Source of the DNA: Agrobacterium pusense
Lineage (GTDB): Bacteria > Pseudomonadota > Alphaproteobacteria > Rhizobiales > Rhizobiaceae
Direction of reading: 5' to 3'
Assembly: GCF_900102105.1 (NCBI RefSeq)
Contig: NZ_FNBB01000008.1
Location: 124,001-188,000 of the forward strand
Length of the DNA stretch: 64,000 nucleotides
Shown here in pieces: positions 47,748 through 57,371 of the stretch. Under the pieces are notes generated by a model, which was not told the DNA's origin, did not search any database, and saw only the letters and a program-made list of their open reading frames with translations. Both the position numbers and the translations under genes were made by a program. The first letter of the stretch is position 1; each line of letters starts with the position of its first letter.

Positions 47748-48605
47748 TCACCCCATGCGAAACTGGCCCGGGGTAATGCCGGTGCGCGCCTTGAAATGCC
47801 GGGTGAAATGCGCCTGGTCCGCAAAACCGCACATCGCCGCCACCTCGGCCGGCATCTCGCCGGCGCGCAGAAGCCGACGCGCCCTGCGGATGCGCACGTC
47901 GGTCAGATAGGCGTGCGGGGTGATGTGGAACTCTTTCCTGAAAGCACGGATAAGATGTGCGCGGCTGAGACCGGCAATGGAAGCCAGTTCCTCAAGGCCG
48001 ATATCGGTCTCGTAATTGTCGGAAAGATAGTCGCGGGCGGTGTAAACCGCCGTTTTCTCGCGCGTTTCGACCGGCAGGATAATGACGCTGCCATGCCTGC
48101 CGAAAAGGGCGGCGAGAACCGAGAACATGCCCTCATCCGCCTCGAGGGCACCGGATTTCTCCTCCAGACGCCGGTGCGCCATCTGAAAGGCGGCCGCCAT
48201 CTGCGGATCGCGCGGCAGAAACTTCGGGAATGACGGCGTACCGTGGAAGGCCCTGCCCGTCACATCCTCGATGATATCGCGCAGCAGTGCCGTGTCAGGA
48301 TAGATCATCCGGTAACGGTAACCGCCGCCGCCTGGTGCACCATCGTGAATCTCGTCCGGATTGATGAGATAGAGATGCCCCGGCCCCGTCTGTTCGGTGG
48401 TGCCCTGAATGGTGGAAATCTGCGAGCCGCTTTCGATGGCGCCTATCGAAAACGTGTCATGGGCGTGAGGCGAATATTCATGGGTGAGAAACGTAGCGCT
48501 CAGGCATTCCATGCCGCCAAAACGTCCGTCCCGCCAAAAACGCGTGGTTTCCGTCGTGGCGACGGGCATGAAATCGAGGGCCTGTTCCTGCGAAACATTG
48601 TGCAT
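47748..48605 (-). CDS. AraC-family transcriptional regulator with cupin ligand domain
   Basis: A 285-residue regulator: N-terminal cupin-like ligand-binding domain (HEYSPHAHDTFSIGAIESG and LYLINPDEIHDG) and two C-terminal helix-turn-helices (IGLEELASIAGLSRAHLIRA and MPAEVAAMCGFADQAHFTRH). AraC proteins of this type often control AzlCD exporters, and azlC follows 90 bp later on the same strand, so it probably activates it in response to an amino acid or analogue. Confidence 0.9.
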   Translation of the reverse strand: MHNVSQEQALDFMPVATTETTRFWRDGRFGGMECLSATFLTHEYSPHAHDTFSIGAIESGSQISTIQGTTEQTGPGHLYLINPDEIHDGAPGGGGYRYRMIYPDTALLRDIIEDVTGRAFHGTPSFPKFLPRDPQMAAAFQMAHRRLEEKSGALEADEGMFSVLAALFGRHGSVIILPVETREKTAVYTARDYLSDNYETDIGLEELASIAGLSRAHLIRAFRKEFHITPHAYLTDVRIRRARRLLRAGEMPAEVAAMCGFADQAHFTRHFKARTGITPGQFRMG

Positions 48606-48691
48606 GAGCGAAGTTTAGAGCATTCGATCCTTACCGTCTTGAACAAAAGTGCTAGGGTCTGGTCGGTTCCAAAATCAACCGGACGCATGGC

Positions 48692-49867
48692 ATGACAGAC
48701 GACTTCGAGGATACATTCGCTGAAACCGAAACCGACGCTTTCGAACAAGCGCCACTGCGGCTGACCGTCGATCTCGGTGCGCTGGCCGATAATTGGCGGG
48801 ACATGAGGAGACGCTCCGGCAAGGCGCGGACAGCGGCCGTCGTGAAGGCCGATGCCTATGGCCTCGGCATCGAGGATTGCGGCGCAGCGCTCTACCATGC
48901 CGGCGCGCGCGACTTCTTCGTGGCAACGGTTGCCGAGGGTGAGACCCTGCGTTCCTATGCACCTGAAGCACGCATCTTCGTCCTGTCAGGCATCTGGCAG
49001 GGCCAGGAACGGCAGGTCTTCGACAATGATCTGGTGCCGGTTCTCGCCTCCGAGGAGCAACTCTCCTTCTGGATGGCGACGGTAGCCGAGCGTGGTGATC
49101 ACCCCTGCGCACTGCATGTGGACACCGGCTTCAACCGTCTCGGATTGCCGCTCGACGATGCCCTGTTTCTGGCCGACGACGTGACCCGGCCGGCAAGTTT
49201 TGACCCGGTTCTGGTGCTGTCCCATCTCGCCTGTGCCGACACGCCCTCCTCGCCGATGAACAGGGCTCAGCTCGAATCATTCCGGATGGTTAGCACTGCT
49301 TTCGAAGGTATCGAATCAAGCCTCTCGGCTTCCGCCGGTATCTTTCTCGGCCCGGATTATCATTTCGACCTTACCCGTCCCGGCATAGCGCTCTATGGCG
49401 GAGAGGCGGTCAACAACGTTGCAAATCCCATGCGGCCGGTCGCCAAAGCCGAAGCGCGCATCATCCAGATCCGCGATGCGGGCGAAGGCCAGACCGTCAG
49501 TTATGGCGGCACCTTTCTGCTGAAACGCGCAAGCCGCCTCGCCATCGCGACTGTCGGTTACGCGGACGGATACCAGCGTTCGCTGTCCGGTTCCGGCATT
49601 CCGCTGCGCGAAATGGGCCATGGCGGCGCATACGGTGTCGTCAACGGCCACAAGGTGCCGGTTGCTGGCCGCGTCACAATGGACCTCACCATCTTCGACG
49701 TGACGGATGTTCCGGCCAATGCCATTCGAACCGGAGACTATGTCGAGCTTTTCGGTCCCAATGTGCCCGTAGACGAGAGTGCACGGGCGGCAGGAACGAT
49801 CGGCTATGAGATGTTGACAGGACTTGGTCTGCGATATGAGCGGCAATATCTGATGGCGGATGACTGA
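48692..49867 (+). CDS. alr: Alanine racemase
   Basis: Alr makes D-alanine for peptidoglycan. The 391-residue enzyme has the PLP-lysine motif VVKADAYGLG (Lys52), DTGFNRLG and the catalytic-tyrosine segment TVGYADGYQRSL. A 20-residue acidic N-terminal tail precedes the barrel. It lies before the parDE pair on the same strand. Confidence 0.95.
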   Translation: MTDDFEDTFAETETDAFEQAPLRLTVDLGALADNWRDMRRRSGKARTAAVVKADAYGLGIEDCGAALYHAGARDFFVATVAEGETLRSYAPEARIFVLSGIWQGQERQVFDNDLVPVLASEEQLSFWMATVAERGDHPCALHVDTGFNRLGLPLDDALFLADDVTRPASFDPVLVLSHLACADTPSSPMNRAQLESFRMVSTAFEGIESSLSASAGIFLGPDYHFDLTRPGIALYGGEAVNNVANPMRPVAKAEARIIQIRDAGEGQTVSYGGTFLLKRASRLAIATVGYADGYQRSLSGSGIPLREMGHGGAYGVVNGHKVPVAGRVTMDLTIFDVTDVPANAIRTGDYVELFGPNVPVDESARAAGTIGYEMLTGLGLRYERQYLMADD

Positions 49868-49932
49868 GACGCGCCTTTAGCGCTTGGAAAGCTCACGCGA
49901 CCTGTGTTAAAAGAGAACAAAAGGAGATCGAA

Positions 49933-50202
49933 ATGCCCGAAATCCATTTGAGCGAGCAGGACGAGAAATTCATCGAGGAGCAGGTGGCGGCTGGCGTCTA
50001 TAGCGATGCGGATGCAGTGATTTCTGCTGGACTTCGCTTGCTGGGCAGCGATGAGGGAAAGAAAGCGGCACTCAAGCTGCTGCTGCAGGAAGGAATTGAT
50101 GATGCTGACGCCGGCCGTGTTCACAGCTATCGGTCGCGAGATGCTTTCCTGAGCGACATCAAGAACCTGTCCGCGCAACAAAAAACGGGGACCGATCATT
50201 AA
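49933..50202 (+). CDS. parD: ParD-type antitoxin
   Basis: An 89-residue protein with an N-terminal ribbon-helix-helix domain (MPEIHLSEQDEKFIEEQVAA then GVYSDADAVISAGLRLL), as in the CopG/ParD family, and a polar C-terminus that should bind the toxin. AAGGAG lies 7 bp before the ATG. The stop codon overlaps the apparent parE start. Confidence 0.9.
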   Translation: MPEIHLSEQDEKFIEEQVAAGVYSDADAVISAGLRLLGSDEGKKAALKLLLQEGIDDADAGRVHSYRSRDAFLSDIKNLSAQQKTGTDH

Positions 50203-50509
50203 TATCCGGACCGTTATCTGGACCGCGCGGGCAAGGCAGGACGTCGCTGAAGATCACGCCTATATCGCAGTGGAAAATCCGGCCGCGGCCGACCGTCTCG
50301 CGCTTGAAATTTTTGACAAGGTCGAATCGCTAGCGGCGCTCGGCCTGTCCGGCGTCTCACGAAGCAGCTATGGAGCAGGGCTTCGCAGCATTGCCTATCG
50401 GGGCCGCGTGATTTTCTTCCGCATCAACGAGAATGAGCTTACGGTCCTGCGCGTCCTCCACGGCCACCAAGACATCTCCGCAGAACATTTCAAACAAGAA
50501 GAAAACTGA
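50198..50509 (+). CDS. parE: ParE/RelE-fold toxin with apparent ATT start
   Basis: The frame RTVIWTARARQDVAEDHAYI, then VENPAAADRLALEIFDKVES through VIFFRINENELTVLRVLHGH, is a complete ParE fold of 103 residues. No ATG, GTG or TTG precedes its first strand; the only canonical start is GTG at 50270, which would delete the first strand and helix. GGGGA (50187-50191) is spaced 6 bp from ATT at 50198, which overlaps the parD stop, so an ATT start is likely. ParE toxins inhibit gyrase. Confidence 0.7.
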   Translation: MNIRTVIWTARARQDVAEDHAYIAVENPAAADRLALEIFDKVESLAALGLSGVSRSSYGAGLRSIAYRGRVIFFRINENELTVLRVLHGHQDISAEHFKQEEN

Positions 50510-50514
50510 CATAG

Positions 50515-51921
50515 ATGGCCAAAGCCAAGACTCAATTCGTGTGCCAGAACTGCGGCACGGTTCATACCCGATGGGCGGGAAAATGCGAAGGCTGCGGCGA
50601 GTGGAATACCATCGTCGAGGAAGACCCGATGGGCGGCATCGGATCCGGCCCGGGCAAGGCTCCCAAGAAGGGCCGGCCAGTCACACTCACCTCGCTTTCC
50701 GGTGAAATCGAAGAAGCCCCCCGCATCCCGACCGGCATCAGCGAACTTGATCGGGCGACCGGCGGCGGTTTCGTGCGCGGTTCGGCCGTTCTGATCGGTG
50801 GGGATCCCGGCATCGGCAAATCGACGCTCCTCATGCAGGCGGCCGCCGCCCTTTCGCGGCGCGGCCATCGCATCATCTATGTCTCCGGCGAAGAGGCGGT
50901 GGCGCAGGTGCGTCTGCGTGCGCAACGTCTGGGGGCTGCGGACACCGATGTGCTTCTGGCGGCGGAAACCAATGTCGAGGATATTCTGGCGACGATTTCC
51001 GAAGGCAAGCGGCCCGATCTCGTCATCATCGATTCCATCCAGACATTGTGGAGCGATACCGCCGATTCCGCCCCCGGCACGGTGACACAGGTGCGCACCG
51101 GCGTGCAGGCGATGATCCGTTTCGCCAAGCAGACGGGCGCGACCATGGTGCTTGTCGGCCATGTCACCAAGGAAGGCCAGATCGCCGGCCCGCGCGTGGT
51201 GGAGCACATGGTCGATGCCGTCCTTTATTTCGAAGGTGACCGTGGCCACCATTACCGCATTCTTCGAACCGTCAAGAACCGCTTCGGGCCGACCGATGAA
51301 ATCGGCGTGTTCGAAATGTCGGATCGCGGCCTCAGGGAAGTGTCCAATCCATCCGAACTGTTTCTGGGAGAACGCAACGAAAAATCACCGGGCGCTGCGG
51401 TTTTTGCCGGCATCGAGGGCACACGCCCCGTGCTCGTTGAAGTGCAGGCGCTGGTCGCGCCAACCTCGCTCGGCACACCGCGCCGCGCGGTGGTCGGCTG
51501 GGATTCGTCGCGACTCGCCATGATCCTCGCGGTACTGGAGGCCCATTGCGGCGTGAAGCTCGGTCAGCACGATGTCTATCTCAACGTCGCCGGCGGTTAC
51601 CGGATTTCCGAACCGGCCGCCGATATGGCTATTGCTTCTGCGCTGGTTTCCTCGCTTGCCGGTCTTGCCCTGCCCGCCGATTGCGTCTATTTCGGCGAAA
51701 TCAGCCTGTCGGGCGCGGTGCGCCCGGTCTCGCATACGGGCCAGCGATTGAAAGAAGCTGAAAAACTCGGCTTTTCCGCCGCACTTCTGCCTTCTGCTTC
51801 GGCTGAATTGCCGAAAGGCGGCAAGGGGCGCTGGACGGAAATCGAAAGCCTTCCGGACCTCGTGGCCCGCATCGCCGGCTCCGGCAACCGGTTCAAACAG
51901 GTTGAGGACGACGAATATTGA
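50515..51921 (+). CDS. radA: DNA repair protein RadA
   Basis: A 468-residue RecA-like branch-migration protein: a C4 zinc finger (CQNCGTVHTRWAGKCEGCGEW, residues 9-29), Walker A GGDPGIGKSTLL (near 95), the RadA-specific KNRFG motif (KNRFGPTDEIG) and a C-terminal Lon-like domain (ISLSGAVRPVSHTGQRL). The start lies 5 bp past parE. Confidence 0.97.
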   Translation: MAKAKTQFVCQNCGTVHTRWAGKCEGCGEWNTIVEEDPMGGIGSGPGKAPKKGRPVTLTSLSGEIEEAPRIPTGISELDRATGGGFVRGSAVLIGGDPGIGKSTLLMQAAAALSRRGHRIIYVSGEEAVAQVRLRAQRLGAADTDVLLAAETNVEDILATISEGKRPDLVIIDSIQTLWSDTADSAPGTVTQVRTGVQAMIRFAKQTGATMVLVGHVTKEGQIAGPRVVEHMVDAVLYFEGDRGHHYRILRTVKNRFGPTDEIGVFEMSDRGLREVSNPSELFLGERNEKSPGAAVFAGIEGTRPVLVEVQALVAPTSLGTPRRAVVGWDSSRLAMILAVLEAHCGVKLGQHDVYLNVAGGYRISEPAADMAIASALVSSLAGLALPADCVYFGEISLSGAVRPVSHTGQRLKEAEKLGFSAALLPSASAELPKGGKGRWTEIESLPDLVARIAGSGNRFKQVEDDEY

Positions 51922-52010
51922 TCCTTTCGCCAAAGGAAACAGTGGTGTAAGAGGATCGCAAAATTGGCAAGGCAGCGCCTGACAGGGCGTCGCACCTCCG
52001 GAGTTGGTAT

Positions 52011-52598
52011 ATGCCCATTACAATTTTCGACGGCATCGTCATCGCCGTTGTTCTTTTCTCCGCCATTCTCGCGATGGTCCGCGGTTTTTCCCGCGAAATC
52101 CTGTCGATTGCGAGCTGGGCCGGTTCGGTCGCCGCCGCCTATTATCTTTATCCGGTCCTGCTGCCCTATGCGCGCAACTATACCGATGACGACAAGATCG
52201 CCATTGCCGGTTCGGCGGGCGTCGTTTTCCTCGTCTCGCTGATCGTGATTTCCTTCATCACCTCGCGTATTGCCGATTTCATCATCGACAGCCGCATCGG
52301 CGCACTGGATCGCACGCTGGGCTTCCTGTTCGGCGCGGCGCGCGGCATCCTGCTTCTAGTGGTCGCCGTCGCCTTCTGGAACTGGCTGGTGGATGTGAAG
52401 ACACAGCCGGAATGGGTGACGCAGGCGAAGTCCAAGCCCTTCCTTGACGGGCTGGTTGGCAAGCTGGAGGCGGTTCTGCCTGACGATATCGAGCCGCAGA
52501 TCCGCGCTCGCATCCTTGGAAAACCGCAGGAACAGACGACCACGCAGGCGCCTGCCGAAGATGTGCCGGCAACAAATCCGCCGGCAACGAATAATTGA
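52011..52598 (+). CDS. cvpA: CvpA family membrane protein
   Basis: A 195-residue protein with four membrane segments (FDGIVIAVVLFSAILAMV at the start) and the CvpA/colicin V production signature RGFSREILSIASW. It lies between radA and purF, its usual position. A polar, proline-rich tail ends the protein. The cellular role is not well defined. Confidence 0.92.
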   Translation: MPITIFDGIVIAVVLFSAILAMVRGFSREILSIASWAGSVAAAYYLYPVLLPYARNYTDDDKIAIAGSAGVVFLVSLIVISFITSRIADFIIDSRIGALDRTLGFLFGAARGILLLVVAVAFWNWLVDVKTQPEWVTQAKSKPFLDGLVGKLEAVLPDDIEPQIRARILGKPQEQTTTQAPAEDVPATNPPATNN

Positions 52599-52736
52599 CA
52601 CAGTGTCGCGTCTTGCAATGCATGCAAGGCGCGCTATTTGTGCTAAATATCAAGCACGACACAGACGGACCGACCGGGGGAAACACTCACCGGAATGGTC
52701 TTTCTTTTTTCTCGGTAGAGAGCAAGGGCAAGCCGG

Positions 52737-54245
52737 ATGATTGAGCCGCTTTCGCATTCCAAGTTTCCTGAGGCCACTTTCAAGGAAGAGATCGACGGCG
52801 ATACGCTGCATGAAGAATGCGGCGTTTTCGGCATTCTCGGCCATGCCGACGCCTCGGCGCTGACCGCGCTTGGCCTGCATGCCCTGCAGCATCGCGGCCA
52901 GGAAGCAGCCGGCATCGTCTCCTTCGATGGCAAGCGCTTTCATCAGGAACGCCATATGGGCCTCGTCGGTGATCATTACACCGATCCGGCAACGCTTGCC
53001 CGCCTGCCCGGCTCCATCGCCATCGGCCACACCCGTTATTCCACCACGGGCGAAGTGGCGATGCGCAACGTACAGCCGCTGTTTGCCGAACTGGAAGAAG
53101 GCGGTATTTCGATTGCCCATAACGGCAACTTCACCAACGGCCTGACACTGCGCCGCCAGATCATCGCGACAGGCGCCATCTGTCAGTCGACCTCCGATAC
53201 CGAAGTCGTGCTGCACCTCATCGCCCGCTCCCGTCATTCCTCCACCGCCGACCGTTTCATCGATGCCATCAGGCAGATGGAAGGCGGTTACTCGATGCTG
53301 GCGATGACCCGCACCAAGCTGATTGCCGCGCGTGACCCGATCGGTATCCGCCCGCTGGTCATGGGCGAGCTGGACGGCAAGCCTATCTTCTGCTCGGAGA
53401 CCTGTGCTCTCGATATCATCGGCGCGAAATTCGTGCGCGACGTTGAAAACGGCGAAGTCATCATCTGCGAGATCCAGCCTGACGGTTCGATCACCATCGA
53501 TGCGCGCAAGCCGTCGAAGCCGCAGCCCGAGCGTCTCTGCCTGTTCGAATATGTCTATTTCGCCCGTCCCGATTCCGTCGTTGGCGGCCGCAACGTCTAC
53601 ACGACGCGCAAGAACATGGGCATGAACCTTGCCAAGGAAGCACCGCTCGAAGCCGATGTGGTGGTGCCCGTTCCCGATGGCGGCACGCCCGCAGCGCTCG
53701 GTTTTGCGCAGGAAAGCGGCATTCCCTTCGAATACGGTATCATCCGCAACCATTATGTCGGCCGCACCTTCATCGAGCCGACCCAGCAGATCCGCGCCTT
53801 CGGCGTCAAGCTCAAGCATTCCGCCAACCGGGCGATGATCGAAGGCAAGCGCGTAGTGCTGGTGGATGATTCCATCGTGCGCGGCACGACCTCGGTCAAG
53901 ATCGTGCAGATGATCCGCGAGGCCGGCGCCAAGGAAGTGCATATCCGCGTCGCCAGCCCGATGATCTTCCATCCGGATTTCTATGGCATCGACACGCCTG
54001 ATGCCGACAAGCTGCTGGCGAACCAGTATGCGGATGTCGAGGCGATGGCGCAATATATCGGCGCCGATTCGCTGGCGTTCCTGTCGATCGACGGGCTTTA
54101 TCGCGCTGTGGGCGGTGAGAACCGCAATCCGGCGCGGCCGCAGTTCACCGACCACTATTTCACCGGCGATTATCCGACCCGCCTCCTCGACAAGAACGGC
54201 GAGGCGATGGGCAGCAAGATTTCCATGCTGGCCAGCAACGGCTGA
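52737..54245 (+). CDS. purF: Amidophosphoribosyltransferase
   Basis: PurF makes 5-phosphoribosylamine, the first step of purine synthesis. The 502-residue protein has a 27-residue leader before the catalytic cysteine (EECGVFGILGH, Cys28, exposed after cleavage), a glutaminase domain (GHTRYSTTG, NGNFTNG) and the phosphoribosyltransferase loop VVLVDDSIVRGTTS. A strong terminator follows. Confidence 0.97.
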   Translation: MIEPLSHSKFPEATFKEEIDGDTLHEECGVFGILGHADASALTALGLHALQHRGQEAAGIVSFDGKRFHQERHMGLVGDHYTDPATLARLPGSIAIGHTRYSTTGEVAMRNVQPLFAELEEGGISIAHNGNFTNGLTLRRQIIATGAICQSTSDTEVVLHLIARSRHSSTADRFIDAIRQMEGGYSMLAMTRTKLIAARDPIGIRPLVMGELDGKPIFCSETCALDIIGAKFVRDVENGEVIICEIQPDGSITIDARKPSKPQPERLCLFEYVYFARPDSVVGGRNVYTTRKNMGMNLAKEAPLEADVVVPVPDGGTPAALGFAQESGIPFEYGIIRNHYVGRTFIEPTQQIRAFGVKLKHSANRAMIEGKRVVLVDDSIVRGTTSVKIVQMIREAGAKEVHIRVASPMIFHPDFYGIDTPDADKLLANQYADVEAMAQYIGADSLAFLSIDGLYRAVGGENRNPARPQFTDHYFTGDYPTRLLDKNGEAMGSKISMLASNG

Positions 54246-54260
54246 TAATCCCGACAAAAC

Positions 54261-54293
54261 AAGCGGCCACCGGTCTCCGGTGGCCGCTTTTTT
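54261..54293 (+). terminator. Rho-independent terminator after purF
   Basis: AAGCGGCCACCGG-TCT-CCGGTGGCCGCTT is a perfect 13-bp stem with a run of six T residues (54288-54293), 15 bp past the purF stop. Confidence 0.95.
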
Positions 54294-54390
54294 CTTGCCT
54301 TTTATCGGCCCGCGAGCTGCGGCAATTTAATTGCTTGCAGCAGGCGGCTGCGGCTTCGTACAAGGAAGCGCAATTATTTCGGGGGAGACC

Positions 54391-55131
54391 ATGACTATCG
54401 ATCTCAAGGGCCGCATCGCTCTCGTCACCGGCGCGTCGCGCGGCATCGGCTATTTCACCGCGCTGGAACTCGCCAGGGCCGGCGCGCATGTCATCGCCTG
54501 CGCCCGCACGGTGGGCGGCCTTGAGGAACTGGACGACGCCATCAAGGCCGTCGGCGGCACCGCGACGCTGGTTCCCTTCGATCTCTCCGACATGAAAGCC
54601 ATCGATGCGCTGGGCGCCAATATCTACGAGCGCTGGGGCAAGCTGGATATTCTGGTCGCCAATGCCGGTGTCCTCGGCGTCATCTCGCCGGTCGGCCATA
54701 TCGAGGCAAAGGTTTTCGAAAGGGTCATGACCATCAACGTCACCGCCACCTGGCGGCTGATCCGCTCGGTCGAGCCGCTGCTTCTCAAATCTGACGCCGG
54801 TCGGGCATTGATCCTGTCCTCGGGTGCCGCTCATAGCTGTCGTCCCTTCTGGGGCGTCTACTCCACCTCCAAGGCAGCTGTGGAAGCGCTTGCCCGCACC
54901 TGGGCGGCGGAGACGCAGAAGAGCGCGCTTCGCGTCAACAGCATCAATCCCGGCGCCACGCGCACGGCAATGCGCGCGCAGGCCATGCCCGGCGAAGATC
55001 CCGCCACCGTGCCGCATCCGTCAGAGGTAGCCGCTGCCATCCTGCCGCTTGCTTCGCCCGATCTCAAAGAGACCGGCAAGCTCTTCCTGGTCCGGGAAAA
55101 CCGGTTCGTGGATTACCGTCCGCCGGAGTGA
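54391..55131 (+). CDS. SDR family oxidoreductase
   Basis: A 246-residue short-chain dehydrogenase: VTGASRGIGYFTALELARAG, NAGVLG, SSGAAHSC with the active-site Ser, YxxxK in YSTSKAAVEAL, and the GATRTAMRAQAMPG after the final strand. GGGGGAG lies a few bases before the chosen ATG. It follows the purF terminator, so it has its own promoter. Substrate unknown; this gene often follows purF in rhizobia. Confidence 0.9.
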   Translation: MTIDLKGRIALVTGASRGIGYFTALELARAGAHVIACARTVGGLEELDDAIKAVGGTATLVPFDLSDMKAIDALGANIYERWGKLDILVANAGVLGVISPVGHIEAKVFERVMTINVTATWRLIRSVEPLLLKSDAGRALILSSGAAHSCRPFWGVYSTSKAAVEALARTWAAETQKSALRVNSINPGATRTAMRAQAMPGEDPATVPHPSEVAAAILPLASPDLKETGKLFLVRENRFVDYRPPE

Positions 55132-55342
55132 TGCCGGTCGGCGGGTCAGCCAACGTCACGAGAGAAACGCTTGACCGCGCATGACCGCCGCGCCATAACG
55201 CAAGTCATGAAAACGACGATCTGCACCTGCTGCTGAAATAATTTTGCTGGTTCGCCACCGGCCGGCTCGTTTTCGTCTCCCGCAAGGTCTTACAGACAAA
55301 CGGCCCGGTCAGGACAACTGACTGCCTCTAGGGAATTGCCGC

Positions 55343-56728
55343 ATGTCCTTGCGCCTGAAACTTCACAACACGCTGACCCGCGAAAAGGCGGAATTTGCGC
55401 CCATCGATCCTGAAAACGTGCGCATGTATGTCTGCGGCCCGACGGTCTATGATTTCGCCCATATCGGCAACGCGCGACCCGTCATCGTGTTCGATGTTCT
55501 CTTCCGGCTGCTGCGCCATGTCTATGGCGAAAATCACGTCACCTATGCCCGCAACATCACTGACGTTGATGACAAGATCAATGCGCGGGCGCTGCGGGAC
55601 TATCCGCATCTGCCGCTCAACGATGCCATCCACGCCGTGACGGAAAAGACGGCTGACCAGTTCCATGCGGACGTCGCGGCGCTGGGCTGCCTTCAGCCAA
55701 GTGTCGAACCGCGCGCGACCGACAATATCGCACAGATGATCGACATCATCGAGAAACTGATCGCACGCGGCCACGCCTATGCGGCCGGTGGCGAGGTCTT
55801 GTTCGACACTCGCTCCATGGCGGATTACGGGCAGCTTTCGAAGCGTCCGCTGGACGAGCAGCAGGCGGGCGCGCGCGTGGCGGTGGATGCCCACAAGAAG
55901 AACCCCGGCGATTTCGTGCTGTGGAAGCTTTCCTCCCACAACGAGCCCGGCTGGGAAAGCCCTTGGGGCCGCGGCCGTCCCGGCTGGCATATCGAATGCT
56001 CGGCTATGTCCGGCCGCTACCTCGGTGACGTTTTCGACATTCACGGCGGCGGGCTCGACCTCATCTTTCCACATCACGAGAACGAAATCGCCCAGTCCCG
56101 TTGCGCGCACGGCACGCATGTCATGGCGAACGTGTGGATGCATAACGGCTTTGTGCAGGTGGAAGGCCGCAAGATGTCGAAGTCCGAGGGCAACTTCGTG
56201 ACGATCTATGAATTGCTGCACACGGAGAAATTCGGCGGCCGGAAATGGCCGGGCGAGGTTCTGCGTCTTGCGATGCTGATGACGCATTATAGAGAGCCGA
56301 TCGATTTTTCGGTAAAGCGTCTGGAAGAGGCCGAACGCCTGCTCGCCAAATGGCCGGCGGCGGAAGCCTCCGATGCCGCGCCGGATGAAACCGTGCTCGA
56401 GGCGCTTGCCGACGATCTCAATACGGTTGCGGCCGTGCAGGCGCTGCATGCATTGGCGCATGCGGCCAATGTGGACCCTTCCAAGCTGCCAGCCTTTGCC
56501 GCCAGCGCTGCACTGCTCGGTGTCTTGCCCAAGAAGGCAGAAATGGACGAGGCCATCGTTTCGGCTGTCGATGCGCTGGTGCAATTGCGGCTTGAGATGC
56601 TGAAGGCGAAGAACTTTGCAGAGGCCGATCGGTTGCGCGATGAGCTTTCGGAGAAGGGCATTCAGTTGAAGGATGGCAAGGACAAGGAGACCGGGGAGCG
56701 GACGACGACCTGGGAGTTGAAGCGGTAG
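55343..56728 (+). CDS. cysS: Cysteinyl-tRNA synthetase
   Basis: A 461-residue class I tRNA synthetase: HIGN ([13 protein letters not shown]), KMSKS (KMSKSEGNF near 277), and zinc ligands in CGPTVYD, IECSAMS and [11 protein letters not shown]. The C-terminal DALR-like domain is shorter than in many homologues but complete. It starts with [15 protein letters not shown]. No regulatory T-box is seen in the 211-bp upstream gap. Confidence 0.97.
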   Translation: MSLRLKLHNTLTREKAEFAPIDPENVRMYVCGPTVYDFAHIGNARPVIVFDVLFRLLRHVYGENHVTYARNITDVDDKINARALRDYPHLPLNDAIHAVTEKTADQFHADVAALGCLQPSVEPRATDNIAQMIDIIEKLIARGHAYAAGGEVLFDTRSMADYGQLSKRPLDEQQAGARVAVDAHKKNPGDFVLWKLSSHNEPGWESPWGRGRPGWHIECSAMSGRYLGDVFDIHGGGLDLIFPHHENEIAQSRCAHGTHVMANVWMHNGFVQVEGRKMSKSEGNFVTIYELLHTEKFGGRKWPGEVLRLAMLMTHYREPIDFSVKRLEEAERLLAKWPAAEASDAAPDETVLEALADDLNTVAAVQALHALAHAANVDPSKLPAFAASAALLGVLPKKAEMDEAIVSAVDALVQLRLEMLKAKNFAEADRLRDELSEKGIQLKDGKDKETGERTTTWELKR

Positions 56729-56765
56729 GGCTTGCGTCCAGCGCTTGAGGCTGCGGCTTGCGGTT

Positions 56766-56922
56766 TACCCCCCTCTGCCCTGCCGGGCATCTCCCCCACA
56801 GGTGGGGAGATCGACTCGTTGTTAGGCCCCGGCATTTCTCTTCGGTCGAAATGGAGCGACGCAGGCGCGTCATGCCGATCTCCCTCCTTGTGGGGAGATG
56901 CCCGGCAGGGCAGAGGGGGGTA
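56766..56922. repeat. 157-bp composite inverted-repeat element
   Basis: A 31-bp arm (56766-56796, starting TACCCCCCTCTGCCCTGCC) is repeated in perfect inverse orientation at 56892-56922. Each side also has an inner hairpin (ATCTCCCC/GGGGAGAT on the left, ATCTCCC/GGGAGAT on the right). It lies between cysS and the DUF559 gene. Similar intergenic palindromic elements are known to be dispersed in Rhizobium and Agrobacterium genomes; identity with a named family is not shown here. Confidence 0.85.
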
Positions 56923-57002
56923 TCCTCGCCCACCACAATACGCTTGCGATTTTAAGTTCCCTCAACCAATCTAAGGCGAGGCACTAAACGGCGAGCCAGA
57001 TC

Positions 57003-57371
57003 ATGCCGCATGCAGATGTAGACCCAATGCATCGCAAATACGCGAAGCAAATGCGGAAAGTAATGACGGATGCCGAGCTGAAACTCTGGAACGCAATTCG
57101 CGCCCATCGCCTGGAAGGCTTGAGTTTCCGTAGACAAATGCCGATTGCCGGTTTTATCGTCGATTTCGCCTGTTCCGATCATCGACTTATTATCGAGATC
57201 GATGGCTCTCAACATACATCCGAGGCAGCATTACACTACGATCATGAAAGAACCGTGCGGCTTGAAAAAGACGGCTGGACCATCCTCCGCTTCTGGAACC
57301 ACGAGGTCCTCACAGACTTAGATAATGTCTGTCTCCACATTATCAGAACGATCCGGGAGGACCGAAGATGA
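57003..57371 (+). CDS. DUF559 endonuclease-domain protein
   Basis: A 122-residue protein of the DUF559 (Vsr-like/PD-(D/E)XK) group: MRKVMTDAELKLWNAIR, FRRQMPIAGFIVDFAC with the catalytic Asp, LIIEIDGSQH with the Glu-x-Asp pair, and VLRFWNHEV-like GWTILRFWNHEVL. These short proteins are predicted nucleases of unknown role. It overlaps the following GFA gene by 4 bp (57368-57371). Confidence 0.85.
   Translation: MPHADVDPMHRKYAKQMRKVMTDAELKLWNAIRAHRLEGLSFRRQMPIAGFIVDFACSDHRLIIEIDGSQHTSEAALHYDHERTVRLEKDGWTILRFWNHEVLTDLDNVCLHIIRTIREDRR

Noticed and set aside
52650..54257. A 535-codon minus-strand open frame opposite purF
   Set aside because: purF carries all catalytic motifs; the opposite frame is a shadow caused by codon bias.
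57003..57371. DUF559 gene as part of a restriction or defence system
   Set aside because: No methylase, helicase or other defence gene lies nearby; its neighbours are GFA proteins and a peptidase.
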